This document shows positions 19,168 to 26,586 of a stretch of 41,464 nt of DNA, one piece after another (position 1 is the first letter of the stretch; the number at the start of each line of letters is the position of its first letter). A model generated the notes under the pieces. That model was not told where the DNA came from. It was given only the letters and a program-made list of their open reading frames with translations, and made no database searches. The position numbers were made by a program, and so were the translations under genes. The DNA is taken from NCBI RefSeq assembly GCF_001014645.1, contig NZ_LASZ01000028.1, forward strand, positions 1-41,464, given 5' to 3'. The stretch is from Luteimonas sp. FCS-9 (GTDB lineage: Bacteria > Pseudomonadota > Gammaproteobacteria > Xanthomonadales > Xanthomonadaceae).

Positions 19168-20148
19168 GTGCCCGCCTACCAGCCACCTTTCCAGCTGACG
19201 CATCGCATGACGACGGCGATCGCCAACATCGCCGAGTTGCTCGGTGCGTGGAAGGCGGTCAACCAGGATGCGCTGATGCCGGCGCTCCGCCGCGACAACC
19301 GCATCCGCACCATCCAGGCCTCGCTGGCAGTCGAGCAGAACACGTTGACGGTCGAGCAGGTCACGGCGGTGCTTGCCGGAAAGCCGGTCCTGGGGTCGCC
19401 TCGGGAGATCCAGGAAGTCCGCAACGCGTTCGCAGCCTACGAGGCCATGCCGGGCTGGGTGCCCAGCCGGCTCGAAGACCTGTTGGCCGCCCACGCACTG
19501 CTGATGGCCGGGCTCCGGGACGATGCCGGCAGGCTACGGGCGGGCGATGTCGGTATCTACCGCGGGGACCGGCTGGTCCACATGGCGCCGCCGACCAGCC
19601 AGTTGCCGCGGCTGGTGGGCGACCTACTGGACTGGGTTGGCAGGACCGACGCGCATCCGCTGATCGCATCGGCCGCCTTCCATTACGAATTCGAGTTCAT
19701 CCATCCCTTCAGCGATGGAAATGGCCGGATGGGGCGGCTATGGCAGACCCTCATCCTGAGCCGATGGCAGCCGATCCTGGCTTATCTGCCGGTCGAGACC
19801 GTGATCAAAGCTCGCCAGCAGGCGTACTACGCCGAGCTGGGGGCGGCCGACGCCAACAGCGACTGCTCGTCCTTCATCGAGTTCCTCCTGGACGCGATCG
19901 AGACCAGTCTGCAGGAAGCGATTGAATCCGAAACGCCGGGGAAAACGCCGGGGAAAACGCCGGGGAAAACGCCTGACCGGATCCTCACTCTGCTCACCGA
20001 CGCGCCGACGTTGTCAATCCCCGAACTGGCGGCTCGGCTCGGGAGGTCCGAGCGCGCCATCGAGCGTGCCATCCGCGCGCTGCGAGACGCCGGGCGTCTT
20101 GAGCGCATCGGGCCCGCGAAGGGCGGGCGCTGGCGGGTACACGCCTGA
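19168..20148 (+). CDS. Fic family AMP-transferase-type protein with C-terminal winged helix
   Basis: A 326-residue Fic protein. The Fic core has HPFSDGNGRMGR, the complete HPFx(D/E)GNGR(x)2R active site. An N-terminal segment, ASLAVEQNTLT, corresponds to the class II inhibitory helix ((S/T)xxxE(G/N)) with Gln where Gly or Asn is usual. Fic proteins usually transfer AMP from ATP to protein hydroxyls. Residues about 275-326 form a winged helix (LSIPELAARLGRSERAIERAI), so it may bind DNA. A TPGK repeat links the domains. The GTG at 19168 is chosen because it includes YQPPFQLTHRM, conserved before the inhibitory helix; ATG 19207 is the alternative. No antitoxin gene is adjacent, as expected for class II. 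Confidence 0.85.
   Translation: MPAYQPPFQLTHRMTTAIANIAELLGAWKAVNQDALMPALRRDNRIRTIQASLAVEQNTLTVEQVTAVLAGKPVLGSPREIQEVRNAFAAYEAMPGWVPSRLEDLLAAHALLMAGLRDDAGRLRAGDVGIYRGDRLVHMAPPTSQLPRLVGDLLDWVGRTDAHPLIASAAFHYEFEFIHPFSDGNGRMGRLWQTLILSRWQPILAYLPVETVIKARQQAYYAELGAADANSDCSSFIEFLLDAIETSLQEAIESETPGKTPGKTPGKTPDRILTLLTDAPTLSIPELAARLGRSERAIERAIRALRDAGRLERIGPAKGGRWRVHA
19930..19973 (+). repeat. In-frame 12-bp tandem repeat inside the Fic gene
   Basis: The unit AAAACGCCGGGG is present about 3.6 times and encodes Thr-Pro-Gly-Lys repeats between the Fic domain and the winged helix. Because the unit is a multiple of three, copy changes would alter linker length without a frameshift. The copies are identical at the DNA level, which suggests recent slippage. 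Confidence 0.85.
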
Positions 20149-20260
20149 CCTGCGGTCGAACGCGGCTCGGCCTTGGGCCCTGGAGCTGGGTGATGTCGGC
20201 GCAGGAGGCTTGGTACCCGAGGGGGCGCTGGCGAGGCAGTCGACAGCCCCGTGATTCGCC

Positions 20261-20556
20261 TCAGCGCGCGACCGGCGTCGCCGTCACCTCGATGCGCGCA
20301 TCGCCCTGCAGTCGCGCCACACGACCTCGGCCGCGTGCGTGGGTGCGTAGGCGATCGCGAAGAAGCGCAGCACCGCGCCAGCGCCCGTGCGCTCCAGCGA
20401 CGGCGGCGCATAGCGCCCGCCCAACTGGGTGATGGCCTCGATGTCGGCGGCGTTGCGCGCCCGCACGGCTTTGCCCAAGGCGAATGGCGTTGCAGCCCTG
20501 CGTCAGCCAGGACGTGTGACTGAACACGGCGCCGCCCACGCAAACGCTGATCGCGC
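20261..20556 (-). pseudogene. Frameshifted remnant of an unrecognised gene
   Basis: On the minus strand, three frames carry protein-like stretches in order: SVCVGGAVFSHTSWLTQGCN, then ALGKAVRARNAADIEAITQ and the following 45 residues (about 20298-20480), then LQGDARIEVTATPVAR up to a TGA at 20261-20263. Two frameshifts, near 20485 and near 20305, would restore one reading frame of about 95 codons. I do not recognise the product. It begins right after the stop of the beta-propeller-like gene on the same strand and may have been its operon partner. Sequencing error is possible but two independent shifts make decay more likely. The stretch 20149-20260 shows nothing else. Confidence 0.55.
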
Positions 20557-21483
20557 TCAGTCGATGCGCGACCAGGCCGTGCCGTCGAAGGCCAGGATGT
20601 CCTTGGCGCCGAACGCCCACAGCACGCCATCGGCTGCGCTCAGATGGTGGAACGTCGCCGGCGCATGCTCCCCGAAGGCCACCGGCACCAGGGTGTCGGC
20701 CTGCAAGGTGTATAGGCCCCGCGCCGTCGCGACATAGAGCGACGATGCGTACCAAGCCAGGTCCTGGATGTCGCCGACGGTGGCGTTCTGGGCAAGGACG
20801 CGCCAGCGATCGTGTCGGCCGACAATCAGCAGGCCGCGCCGCCCGGACGCATACACCTGTCCATCGCCGGCGCACAGCACGCGGGTCAGCACCTGAGGCG
20901 TCGGACTGGCCTGCGGATGCCAGTGCGTGCCGTCGTACCGCCAGATCTCGCCATCCCAGCCCACCGCGTACAGATCGCCCGCGTTGAAGCCGTCGATGGA
21001 CTCGAAGCCCTTGGTCTCGCCGATGGCCGGCCGGATGGCCTGATCCAGGCAGCTCCAATGGCCGACGCCCTCGCGCCTGTACACCTGCCGGCCCATGCCG
21101 ACCGCAAAGGTGTGCTGGCCGATCGTGCGTACCTGCCGCAGATGGCCCCGATCCCGCGGGTCGTCCTCCGGCGTGCAGATCCGCTCATCGTTCTCCTGGC
21201 CACTGCCGAACAGCCGGACGTCGCCATACGGCGACATGAAAAGCACCTGTTGCAGTGGCTGTTGCGTGATCGTGATGCTGGCCGTCGGCCAGTCCTTCAT
21301 GTCGTCATGGCCCCATGCACCGTCGTCCCAACTGTAGAGGTGGGAGTGCTCGATCCGCGCCTCCAGGCTGTCGTCCTGTGTCGCCACGTAGGCGAGGTCC
21401 CGGAAGCGGACGGCGCCGGTGATGATGGTGTCGGTGGGGGTCAGGGTGTCGGGCATGGCGATTGTTGGCAGTGTGACGAACAT
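20557..21483 (-). CDS. Beta-propeller-like hypothetical protein
   Basis: A 308-residue protein made of repeated short beta-strand units, without signal peptide. Repeats such as LYAVGWDGEIWRYDGTHW, VYASGRRGLLIVGRHDRW and LYVATARGLYTL are spaced 40-45 residues apart, and the protein ends LAFDGTAWSRID. This matches a widespread but uncharacterised family of bacterial propeller proteins that I recall only as hypotheticals. The start could be the ATG at 21483 or the ATG at 21456 (MPDTLTPTD); neither has a good ribosome-binding site. It lies downstream of hxsA on the same strand with a 185-base gap, and base composition is lower in GC than the core genes. No link with the His-Xaa-Ser system is proven. 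Confidence 0.65.
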   Translation of the reverse strand: MFVTLPTIAMPDTLTPTDTIITGAVRFRDLAYVATQDDSLEARIEHSHLYSWDDGAWGHDDMKDWPTASITITQQPLQQVLFMSPYGDVRLFGSGQENDERICTPEDDPRDRGHLRQVRTIGQHTFAVGMGRQVYRREGVGHWSCLDQAIRPAIGETKGFESIDGFNAGDLYAVGWDGEIWRYDGTHWHPQASPTPQVLTRVLCAGDGQVYASGRRGLLIVGRHDRWRVLAQNATVGDIQDLAWYASSLYVATARGLYTLQADTLVPVAFGEHAPATFHHLSAADGVLWAFGAKDILAFDGTAWSRID

Positions 21484-21522
21484 ATCGTGCCGTCTTCGTG
21501 GCGATGGAGCGCTGACGGTGCA

Positions 21523-21573
21523 CCGGAGACTGCCGGCTGGTGGGGCGGGCGGGTTGTGGCCGGCAGTGTCTCG
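21523..21573. other. Imperfect hairpin between hxsA and the propeller gene
   Basis: The segment holding TGCCGGC near 21530 pairs with GCCGGCA near 21563, flanked by GAGA and TCTC arms with small bulges. There is no T-run on the minus strand. It may attenuate transcription at the end of the hxs operon. Nothing else is seen in 21484-21668. Confidence 0.35.
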
Positions 21574-21668
21574 AAGTCGATGCGTGCATCGTCTGACTAC
21601 CTTGTCGAGACAACTTCCCTACCCGTGAGGCACTCAGATGGCTGTGAGGGCGTGTGGCACTGCCCGCT

Positions 21669-22250
21669 TCACAATCTCACACTCAACGCAGTCAGCGTCT
21701 CGGTCGTCATTGTGCCTGTGACGCTGAGACCGTGAGCAGTCTGAAATGCACGCAACGCCGCTTGCGTCTTGGTGCTCATTACGCCGTCAATCGCGCCTGG
21801 ATCGTAGTTGCGGGAGAAGAGCGCGGCCTGCACCCGCATGATCAGCATGCGCAGGTCTTCGGCGTTGCGCTGGGGCGTCTGGGTCTGCAGGGTCGAGGGG
21901 CTCAGGCTGGTCCCCGTGCTCGTTGACTGGGTGCTCCGTGATTCATCGATTGGCCTCACCTGACTTGGCGGTGGCGGTGGCGGTGGAGTGTAAGTCGAAG
22001 GCGGCGTGTAAGAGCGGTAGGAACTGCCCGAGCCTGACGAATGCGACCGGTGCGAACTATGCGACCGGTGTGAGCTGTGGCTTCGATGTCCTGCGTAGAG
22101 GTTGTCAAGCCCGGCGTTGAGTGATGAGCTCAATACAGTCGAATACTTGGCATCAGCGGCGGCGAGTTCCATCAGGTCTGTCGGGCGCTGTGGGGGCTCC
22201 GGTGCGAAGGCACCTAACGCGCTTCCGGTAATGATGAGAGCGGTGGACAT
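21669..22250 (-). CDS. hxsA: His-Xaa-Ser repeat protein HxsA (radical SAM target)
   Basis: A 193-residue protein, the presumed substrate of the two radical SAM enzymes upstream. Residues 55-72 are six successive His-Xaa-Ser triplets, HRSHSS three times over. A flexible Ser/Tyr/Pro stretch (73-125, with a run of Pro at 89-95) leads to a C-terminal peptidoglycan-binding type 1 domain at about 131-193 (RNYDPGAIDGVMSTKTQAAL). The N-terminal 18 residues are weakly hydrophobic, so export is uncertain. The architecture is that of HxsA in the His-Xaa-Ser system defined in silico by Haft and Basu. The ATG shares one base with the hxsC stop (TGATG), so translation is coupled. The peptidoglycan domain suggests the modified repeat acts at the cell wall; that is inference. 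Confidence 0.9.
   Translation of the reverse strand: MSTALIITGSALGAFAPEPPQRPTDLMELAAADAKYSTVLSSSLNAGLDNLYAGHRSHSSHRSHSSHRSHSSGSGSSYRSYTPPSTYTPPPPPPPSQVRPIDESRSTQSTSTGTSLSPSTLQTQTPQRNAEDLRMLIMRVQAALFSRNYDPGAIDGVMSTKTQAALRAFQTAHGLSVTGTMTTETLTALSVRL
22035..22088 (-). repeat. His-Xaa-Ser tandem repeat region of hxsA
   Basis: Eighteen codons encode HRSHSS three times. The first 18-bp unit uses different Ser and Arg codons (AGC, CGA) from the second and third (TCG, CGG), while the second and third are nearly alike. The peptide pattern is therefore conserved beyond what DNA slippage alone would give. Confidence 0.9.
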
Positions 22251-23467
22251 CAGGCGGCCTCCAGATCGAGTTCAATTGGGATGATTGCGCGGCTCGTCCA
22301 TTGGGGAGTCACCCAGGAGAAGAAACCACTGCAACGATGCTTCACTGCGCACGAGGAACACGCATCGAGATAATCGTTCTTCCAGTTGGAGATGCTTTGG
22401 CGCGCGAACGGCCAAAGCGACTCCGGGATGGTGCACAAAGGCAGGTTGTAGAGCGAAACATCCGTTCCGCGACGGCTCAAAGCATCTACTGCACCTTGGA
22501 TCTGTGCGGTGTAGTCAGCAGGATCCGCCCAAAGCGCCGCATGGTGCGCCTTGGCAAAACCAATGGGCTCTATGCCCATCAGCGCGACATGCTCGACGAA
22601 CGGAAGATTGCGGAGAATAAAGCGGACCAGCGCCTCCAATCGTTCCAGTGACGGCTTCACCAGCACCACCCTGATTTCAATGCGTTGCCTGGCAGCGTCC
22701 AGTGCATAGAGGCCGCGGAGGGTCTGCGCGAATGCGCCCTCGCTCTGCACTACATAGTCATGCAGGGCATAGTGGTCGCCATAGAGCGGAATGCCCCACG
22801 TCAGATGGCGATGGAGGCCTTCGAACCGGTCAGCGAGGTCGACATCTCCGAGCAGACGCCCATTGGACAGCACGTGTACGTGGGTATCTGGCAGGCGCTC
22901 CGAGCATTTGGCCACAACAGTGGCAAGACCATCGCCCAGCAGTGTCGGCTCCCCGCCGCTGATCGCGAGTGATGGCTCGGTGCCATCGATGAGGTCCACC
23001 AGATCGCAGAGATGCTGGACGCGCCAATCATCCTCGACCTGGCGCGGCGGCTGGGAACACATCAGGCAGTAACTGTTGCAGCGCTCGGTGGCGAACAGCA
23101 CATTGCCGTTGTCGCCGCGGCGATAGCGCACAGCGGCGCGCTGACGGTAGGGGTCGAGCTCGAGGACGTCCCCGGGCTTGGCGATGGCGCTGTCGCCTTG
23201 CAGCGCTGCCATCGGACGCCCGGACGACCAGGCCTGCGAGAGTAGGCTGTCAGGGGCGTTGTCAGCGAGTGGCTGGGCACCGACGAGCGCGCCCCACCGC
23301 AGGTCGAGCAGTTCGGGCGTCATTGCGTGCCGGGGGACCGATCTCAAGTCCAATGCCATTCGCTCCAGCGGAAATTGGCCTTCGGCGAGTTCGGGCAGCC
23401 CGGCAAGCTTGACTAGCAGTGGGCTCGTCAGGCCCGTAATCGCGGCTTTGGTTTCAAGCGGCAGCAT
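22250..23467 (-). CDS. hxsC: His-Xaa-Ser system radical SAM maturase HxsC
   Basis: A 405-residue radical SAM enzyme. The cluster motif CNSYCLMC places Cys130, Cys134 and Cys137 to bind the SAM-reducing 4Fe-4S cluster; SGGEPTLLG about 65 residues later is the SAM-binding GGE segment. Three more Cys near the C-terminus (370, 373, 379; CSSCAVKHRC) probably bind part of an auxiliary cluster. Together with HxsB it is expected to modify the repeat region of HxsA; the chemistry is unknown. The ATG at 23467 overlaps the end of hxsB by 14 bases; longer readings of this frame lie inside hxsB. The N-terminal 110 residues lack the usual radical SAM features and may bind the target. Confidence 0.9.
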   Translation of the reverse strand: MLPLETKAAITGLTSPLLVKLAGLPELAEGQFPLERMALDLRSVPRHAMTPELLDLRWGALVGAQPLADNAPDSLLSQAWSSGRPMAALQGDSAIAKPGDVLELDPYRQRAAVRYRRGDNGNVLFATERCNSYCLMCSQPPRQVEDDWRVQHLCDLVDLIDGTEPSLAISGGEPTLLGDGLATVVAKCSERLPDTHVHVLSNGRLLGDVDLADRFEGLHRHLTWGIPLYGDHYALHDYVVQSEGAFAQTLRGLYALDAARQRIEIRVVLVKPSLERLEALVRFILRNLPFVEHVALMGIEPIGFAKAHHAALWADPADYTAQIQGAVDALSRRGTDVSLYNLPLCTIPESLWPFARQSISNWKNDYLDACSSCAVKHRCSGFFSWVTPQWTSRAIIPIELDLEAA

Positions 23468-24959
23468 CGAGCGTGTCCTCCGCTTGGTGGCTGCCGGCAG
23501 TCCCGAAAGCCCAGCTTTCCAGCACACGGCGGTCCGTCGTATCTGCGGATTCATAGCGTTGCAGCAACAGATCGAACATCCCCATCTGTCGCTGGCAGAA
23601 GTCGCTTGATGGGCGGTGGCCGATGGCGTCACCCTGACGGGCATAGTGCTCGATGGGGTCCGCGCCGCACATCGGGACGTATGCGCAATCGCTGCATGTG
23701 GGCAGCGATTCAGCCACTCCGGCAGCCATGAGGCGTTCCATGGCCGGTGAAGCCAACCAGTCGCTCACTGGCTGGCCAACGTGGCCGAGCGCGAACGAGG
23801 TGTCTCCCATGGCCGCCAGCATGCGTGCTTCATCGGAGGGGTAAACCCGACCATCGTAGTCGTAGATGACCGCGCCGAAGCCGCCACCCGTGGGTGAGCG
23901 TAGGTCTACATAGCCGTGCCCGAATGGACCAAGAAGCTGCGAGAGCAGCAGGCTGGCAAACGTCTCATCCATGACGTAGCCGGAGCGGTTGACCGCCAGC
24001 AGGTGTTCCAGCGCCTGCCTGTAGAACGCAAGATAAGCTGCCGTACTGTAGCCATTGCGCTCGCGAGTCTTTGCGGCAAAGCCGTAGGGGCTCAGCGGAC
24101 GCAGCGAGATGGAATGGAGGCCGAGCTTTCGATACTCGTCGATGATGGCTTCAGGCGCCTCGAGGCTGCGCCTAGTCAGTGTGGTCAGCGCCGACACCGC
24201 ATCATCCCCCAGCACCCTGCGGCCACGCGCCATGCCCTCGACCGTTCGCCGATAACTGTCGCGCTCCGGCCTTGGACGATTGGCGTTGTGGAGCCATTCG
24301 GGGCCATCGAGCGAGGTCGACAGTTTGAAGCGGTGCTCCTGGAAGAAAGCCAACTGCATGTCGGTGAGGTCGTGCAGCGTGGAGGCCAGTACAAAGCGCA
24401 ATGCGCGCTTCTCGAACACATTACGCGCCACGATCTGTTCGGTAATGACCCGCACTTGGTCGAAATTGAGTAGCGGTTCTCCGCCCTGGAACTCGATGGT
24501 CAACTCGTGCGAAGGCCATTCGAACAGGCGTTCCACCGCAAGACGGGCAGAGTCGGCGTTTAGATCAAAGGCCGTCGCTGAGGTTTGCTGACGGGAAACT
24601 TGGCAATAGTTGCAAGTGTGGTGACATCGCAGTGACACCACGAAGATGTGAAGAGCCGGGCCACCGAAGAGGTAGGACTTCCGGGTTCGGTACTGGCTCA
24701 GCAACGGCGCAAACGTGCTGCGCTGCGGATCGACCATCGCCAGATGACGTGCTTGCAGGTCGGCTAGTAAGGGGTCATGCACGTCCAGCGCGTGGTTAAC
24801 GAACTGCTCAAATGCGTCCCGGCGCATCATCAGCCAGTCGCCCGCCAGCGACGAGACGAACACGCGGTCGCGATCCCACGGAAGACGACGAAAGCGAAGC
24901 GGAAGCAGGCGGTAGCTTTGGGCAGAGCCAGTGAACGCGTCAGGCGAGCGAAACCTCAT
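23454..24959 (-). CDS. hxsB: His-Xaa-Ser system radical SAM maturase HxsB
   Basis: A 501-residue radical SAM/SPASM-type enzyme. CHHTCNYC gives Cys112, Cys116 and Cys119 for the 4Fe-4S cluster; EFQGGEPLLNFD is the SAM-binding GGE motif, and STSLDGPEWLHNANRP is the segment typical of the anaerobic sulfatase-maturase-like branch. A C-terminal Cys set (422, 425, 431, 455) fits a SPASM auxiliary-cluster domain. Such enzymes install cross-links or other changes on ribosomal peptides. The ATG at 24959 overlaps the hxsD stop by four bases (ATGA); a 24-residue upstream extension is rejected because it lies within hxsD. Its GC content is clearly lower than in the core genes. Confidence 0.92.
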   Translation of the reverse strand: MRFRSPDAFTGSAQSYRLLPLRFRRLPWDRDRVFVSSLAGDWLMMRRDAFEQFVNHALDVHDPLLADLQARHLAMVDPQRSTFAPLLSQYRTRKSYLFGGPALHIFVVSLRCHHTCNYCQVSRQQTSATAFDLNADSARLAVERLFEWPSHELTIEFQGGEPLLNFDQVRVITEQIVARNVFEKRALRFVLASTLHDLTDMQLAFFQEHRFKLSTSLDGPEWLHNANRPRPERDSYRRTVEGMARGRRVLGDDAVSALTTLTRRSLEAPEAIIDEYRKLGLHSISLRPLSPYGFAAKTRERNGYSTAAYLAFYRQALEHLLAVNRSGYVMDETFASLLLSQLLGPFGHGYVDLRSPTGGGFGAVIYDYDGRVYPSDEARMLAAMGDTSFALGHVGQPVSDWLASPAMERLMAAGVAESLPTCSDCAYVPMCGADPIEHYARQGDAIGHRPSSDFCQRQMGMFDLLLQRYESADTTDRRVLESWAFGTAGSHQAEDTLDAAA

Positions 24960-25261
24960 GGCGTGCCATCCGTGCGTCGCGGCATCGCTTCGCGTAGCGC
25001 TGCACGGATCAGTTCCGCATGTAGGTCGCACGTTTCTTCGCGGACGGATTGCCGTAGCCGTTCATCCAGCGCGTCGTCCCGAAAATGGGCTTTTAAGTCA
25101 GACGGCCTCTCGACGCCTGCGCGCGGTGTGAGCTCGACGCCGATCTCGTTTTCAGTGCTGTGGACGACAACGTGAAAGAAATTCGTGTAGCGGTGTGCTG
25201 TACGCGCGATGACCTCGTCGCCGAAGAGACCGCGGTCGAACCGGATCGTGGAGCTATCCAT
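24956..25261 (-). CDS. hxsD: His-Xaa-Ser system protein HxsD
   Basis: A 101-residue soluble protein, first gene of the hxs operon. The central beta-strand region (NFFHVVVHSTENEIGVELTP) and the C-terminal helix (RLRQSVREETCDLHAELIRA) match HxsD, whose family signature is a Leu-rich helix with an LRE-type motif. Its role is not known; by size and place it could be a peptide-recognition or chaperone subunit for the maturases. The start ATG at 25261 has a weak AGGGGATG ribosome-binding site upstream on this strand. A plausible promoter lies about 70 bases upstream. Assignment rests on the motif and on the neighbouring hxsB. Confidence 0.83.
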   Translation of the reverse strand: MDSSTIRFDRGLFGDEVIARTAHRYTNFFHVVVHSTENEIGVELTPRAGVERPSDLKAHFRDDALDERLRQSVREETCDLHAELIRAALREAMPRRTDGTP

Positions 25262-25329
25262 CGCTCATCCCCTGTGCCGCCCCCGCGGCTGGGGAACTGT
25301 GCGCTAGGTCGTGCCTCTGCGCAACTGGA

Positions 25330-25359
25330 AATTTAGCAGGAGGCCTCCTTACGCGTCAG
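25330..25359 (-). promoter_or_regulatory. Probable promoter of the hxs operon with palindromic spacer
   Basis: Read on the minus strand: CTGACG (-35, at 25354-25359), 18 bases, then TGCTAAATT with the -10 TAAATT at 25330-25335 preceded by an extended TGC. The spacer contains AGGAGGCCTCCT (25338-25349), a perfect 12-bp palindrome. A protein bound there would block RNA polymerase, so repression is the natural reading. The distance to the hxsD start is about 70 bases. Confidence 0.55.
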
Positions 25360-25490
25360 ATACCTATTCACTCAGCGCGAAGACGCGCAATGCGGCCTGG
25401 AGGGTCTCGATGTCCTGGCTCAAGCAGTGGCGTCCGTATCCCTGTTGGCTGGCAGTATAGGCGGGGCGGGGACGGCCGAGGATGCGACCA

Positions 25491-26186
25491 ATGGACTGCG
25501 TGGGGGTGGATGGTGCCAAGGCGGGTTGGATCGCCGTTTGGCGTGCCGGCGATCGGTTCGCCTTCGAGGTGCATACCAGCGCGCAGGCGGTCGTGAGTGC
25601 CCATCGGCAGGCACGGGTCGTGGCGGTGGACGTGCCGATCGGCCTGGCCGAGCACGGGGCGCGCGAGGTGGACGTCCTGGCGCGCCGGTTCGTGGGCGGG
25701 CGCCGCGCATGCAGCGTGTTCTCGGCGCCGGTGCGGGGCATCCTGGATGCCGCCAGCCAGCCCGAGGCCTCCCGCCGGCACCGCGCGATCGACGGGCGCG
25801 GATTCGGGGCGCAGGCGTTCGGCTTGCTGGCGAAGATCCGGGATTGGGACACCGTGCTGCGGTCGGATGCCGACGCGGCAAGGATCGTGCGGGAGGTGCA
25901 CCCCGAGGTGTCGTTCGCCGCGTTGAATGGCGGCGTGGGGCTGGCCGAGGGGAAGAAGTCTGTGGCCGGAGCCGCGAAACGCATGCAGCTGTTGTCAGCC
26001 GTCTTGGGCGCACAGGTCGAAGCTCTGTTGTCCGCGGTGCCCAGGCGCGCGGCCGCGCGCGACGACTTACTGGATGCATTGGTTGCGCTGTGGTCTGCCG
26101 AACGCATCGCGGCGGGCATTGCGTGTTCGCTGCCGTCACCGCCTGGGCGGGATGCAGTTGGACTTCCGATGGCGATTTGGTATTAG
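25491..26186 (+). CDS. DUF429 domain protein
   Basis: A 231-residue cytoplasmic protein. CVGVDGAKAGWIAV at the N-terminus, VDVPIGLAEHGAREVDVLAR in the first third and VHPEVSFAALNGG in the middle match DUF429, a family with an RNase H-like fold and conserved acidic residues (Asp in GVDG, Asp in VDVPIG); its function is unknown. The ATG at 25491 is chosen because CGAGGA ends eight bases before it; ATG 25482 is the alternative. It is divergent from hxsD: the two starts are 229 bases apart. A late segment (RDDLLDALVALWSAERIAAG) is also typical of the family. Confidence 0.78.
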   Translation: MDCVGVDGAKAGWIAVWRAGDRFAFEVHTSAQAVVSAHRQARVVAVDVPIGLAEHGAREVDVLARRFVGGRRACSVFSAPVRGILDAASQPEASRRHRAIDGRGFGAQAFGLLAKIRDWDTVLRSDADAARIVREVHPEVSFAALNGGVGLAEGKKSVAGAAKRMQLLSAVLGAQVEALLSAVPRRAAARDDLLDALVALWSAERIAAGIACSLPSPPGRDAVGLPMAIWY

Positions 26187-26217
26187 TTTTCGTCCACTCC
26201 CTCACTGGAAGCATGCC

Positions 26218-26449
26218 GTGATTGCTTTGAGCAGCAGCCAGTTTCGGCGCAACGTCGGTCGCGCGACGCGTGAATCCAAGCGAGGGCCGGTGTTCATCAC
26301 CCACCGGGGGGGGAGCCTGCATACGTGTTGCTCTCCATCGGAGACTATCGCCACTTGCGATGCCGGGCGCTGCAGATGCCGAGTTCGATTTGCTGCGTCC
26401 TCGTGATTGTCCGTCGATGCCGGACTTGGTGAGCGAGACCGACGAATAG
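26218..26449 (+). pseudogene. Decayed Phd/YefM-type antitoxin gene
   Basis: Three frames carry successive parts of a Phd-like antitoxin: IALSSSQFRRNVGRATRESK and GPVFITHRG from 26218, then EPAYVLLSIGDYRHL after a run of eight G at 26306-26313, then ADAEFDLLRPRDCPSMPDL up to the TAG at 26447-26449. A one-base loss after an ATG at 26213 may also have damaged the start. The DNA-binding N-terminus and the C-terminal toxin-binding tail are both recognisable. No toxin gene follows. With at least two frameshifts the gene cannot make the full protein, so it is a relic of a type II toxin-antitoxin locus. Confidence 0.75.
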
Positions 26450-26490
26450 AGTCCATCCAAAACGATGACGAAAAAAAGTAAATCCAGGGG

Positions 26491-26496
26491 TTGACA
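26491..26496 (+). promoter_or_regulatory. Consensus -35 element upstream of the leader region
   Basis: TTGACA matches the sigma-70 -35 consensus exactly. The best-spaced -10 (CAATCT at 26514-26519, 17-base spacer) is poor. Transcription from here would run through the hairpin at 26555-26584 toward the XAC0095-like genes. Confidence 0.4.
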
Positions 26497-26554
26497 TCCC
26501 GCGCCCTCAGTCGCAATCTCATCCACGGAGCCTCGAAACTCCGCACACAGCGGT

Positions 26555-26584
26555 ACCCACCTCCGACAAACCGGTGGGTTTTTT
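26555..26584 (+). terminator. Intrinsic terminator between promoter and XAC0095-like gene
   Basis: ACCCACC at 26555-26561 pairs with GGTGGGT at 26573-26579 around an 11-base loop, followed by six T (26579-26584). With the -35 at 26491 it would define a transcript of about 60 bases. It could end a small RNA, or act as an attenuator for the genes downstream. Confidence 0.7.
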
Positions 26585-26586
26585 GT

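Noticed and set aside
19930..19973. Frameshift or assembly error in the Fic gene at the repeat
   Set aside because: The 12-bp unit keeps the frame, and a good winged helix follows it.
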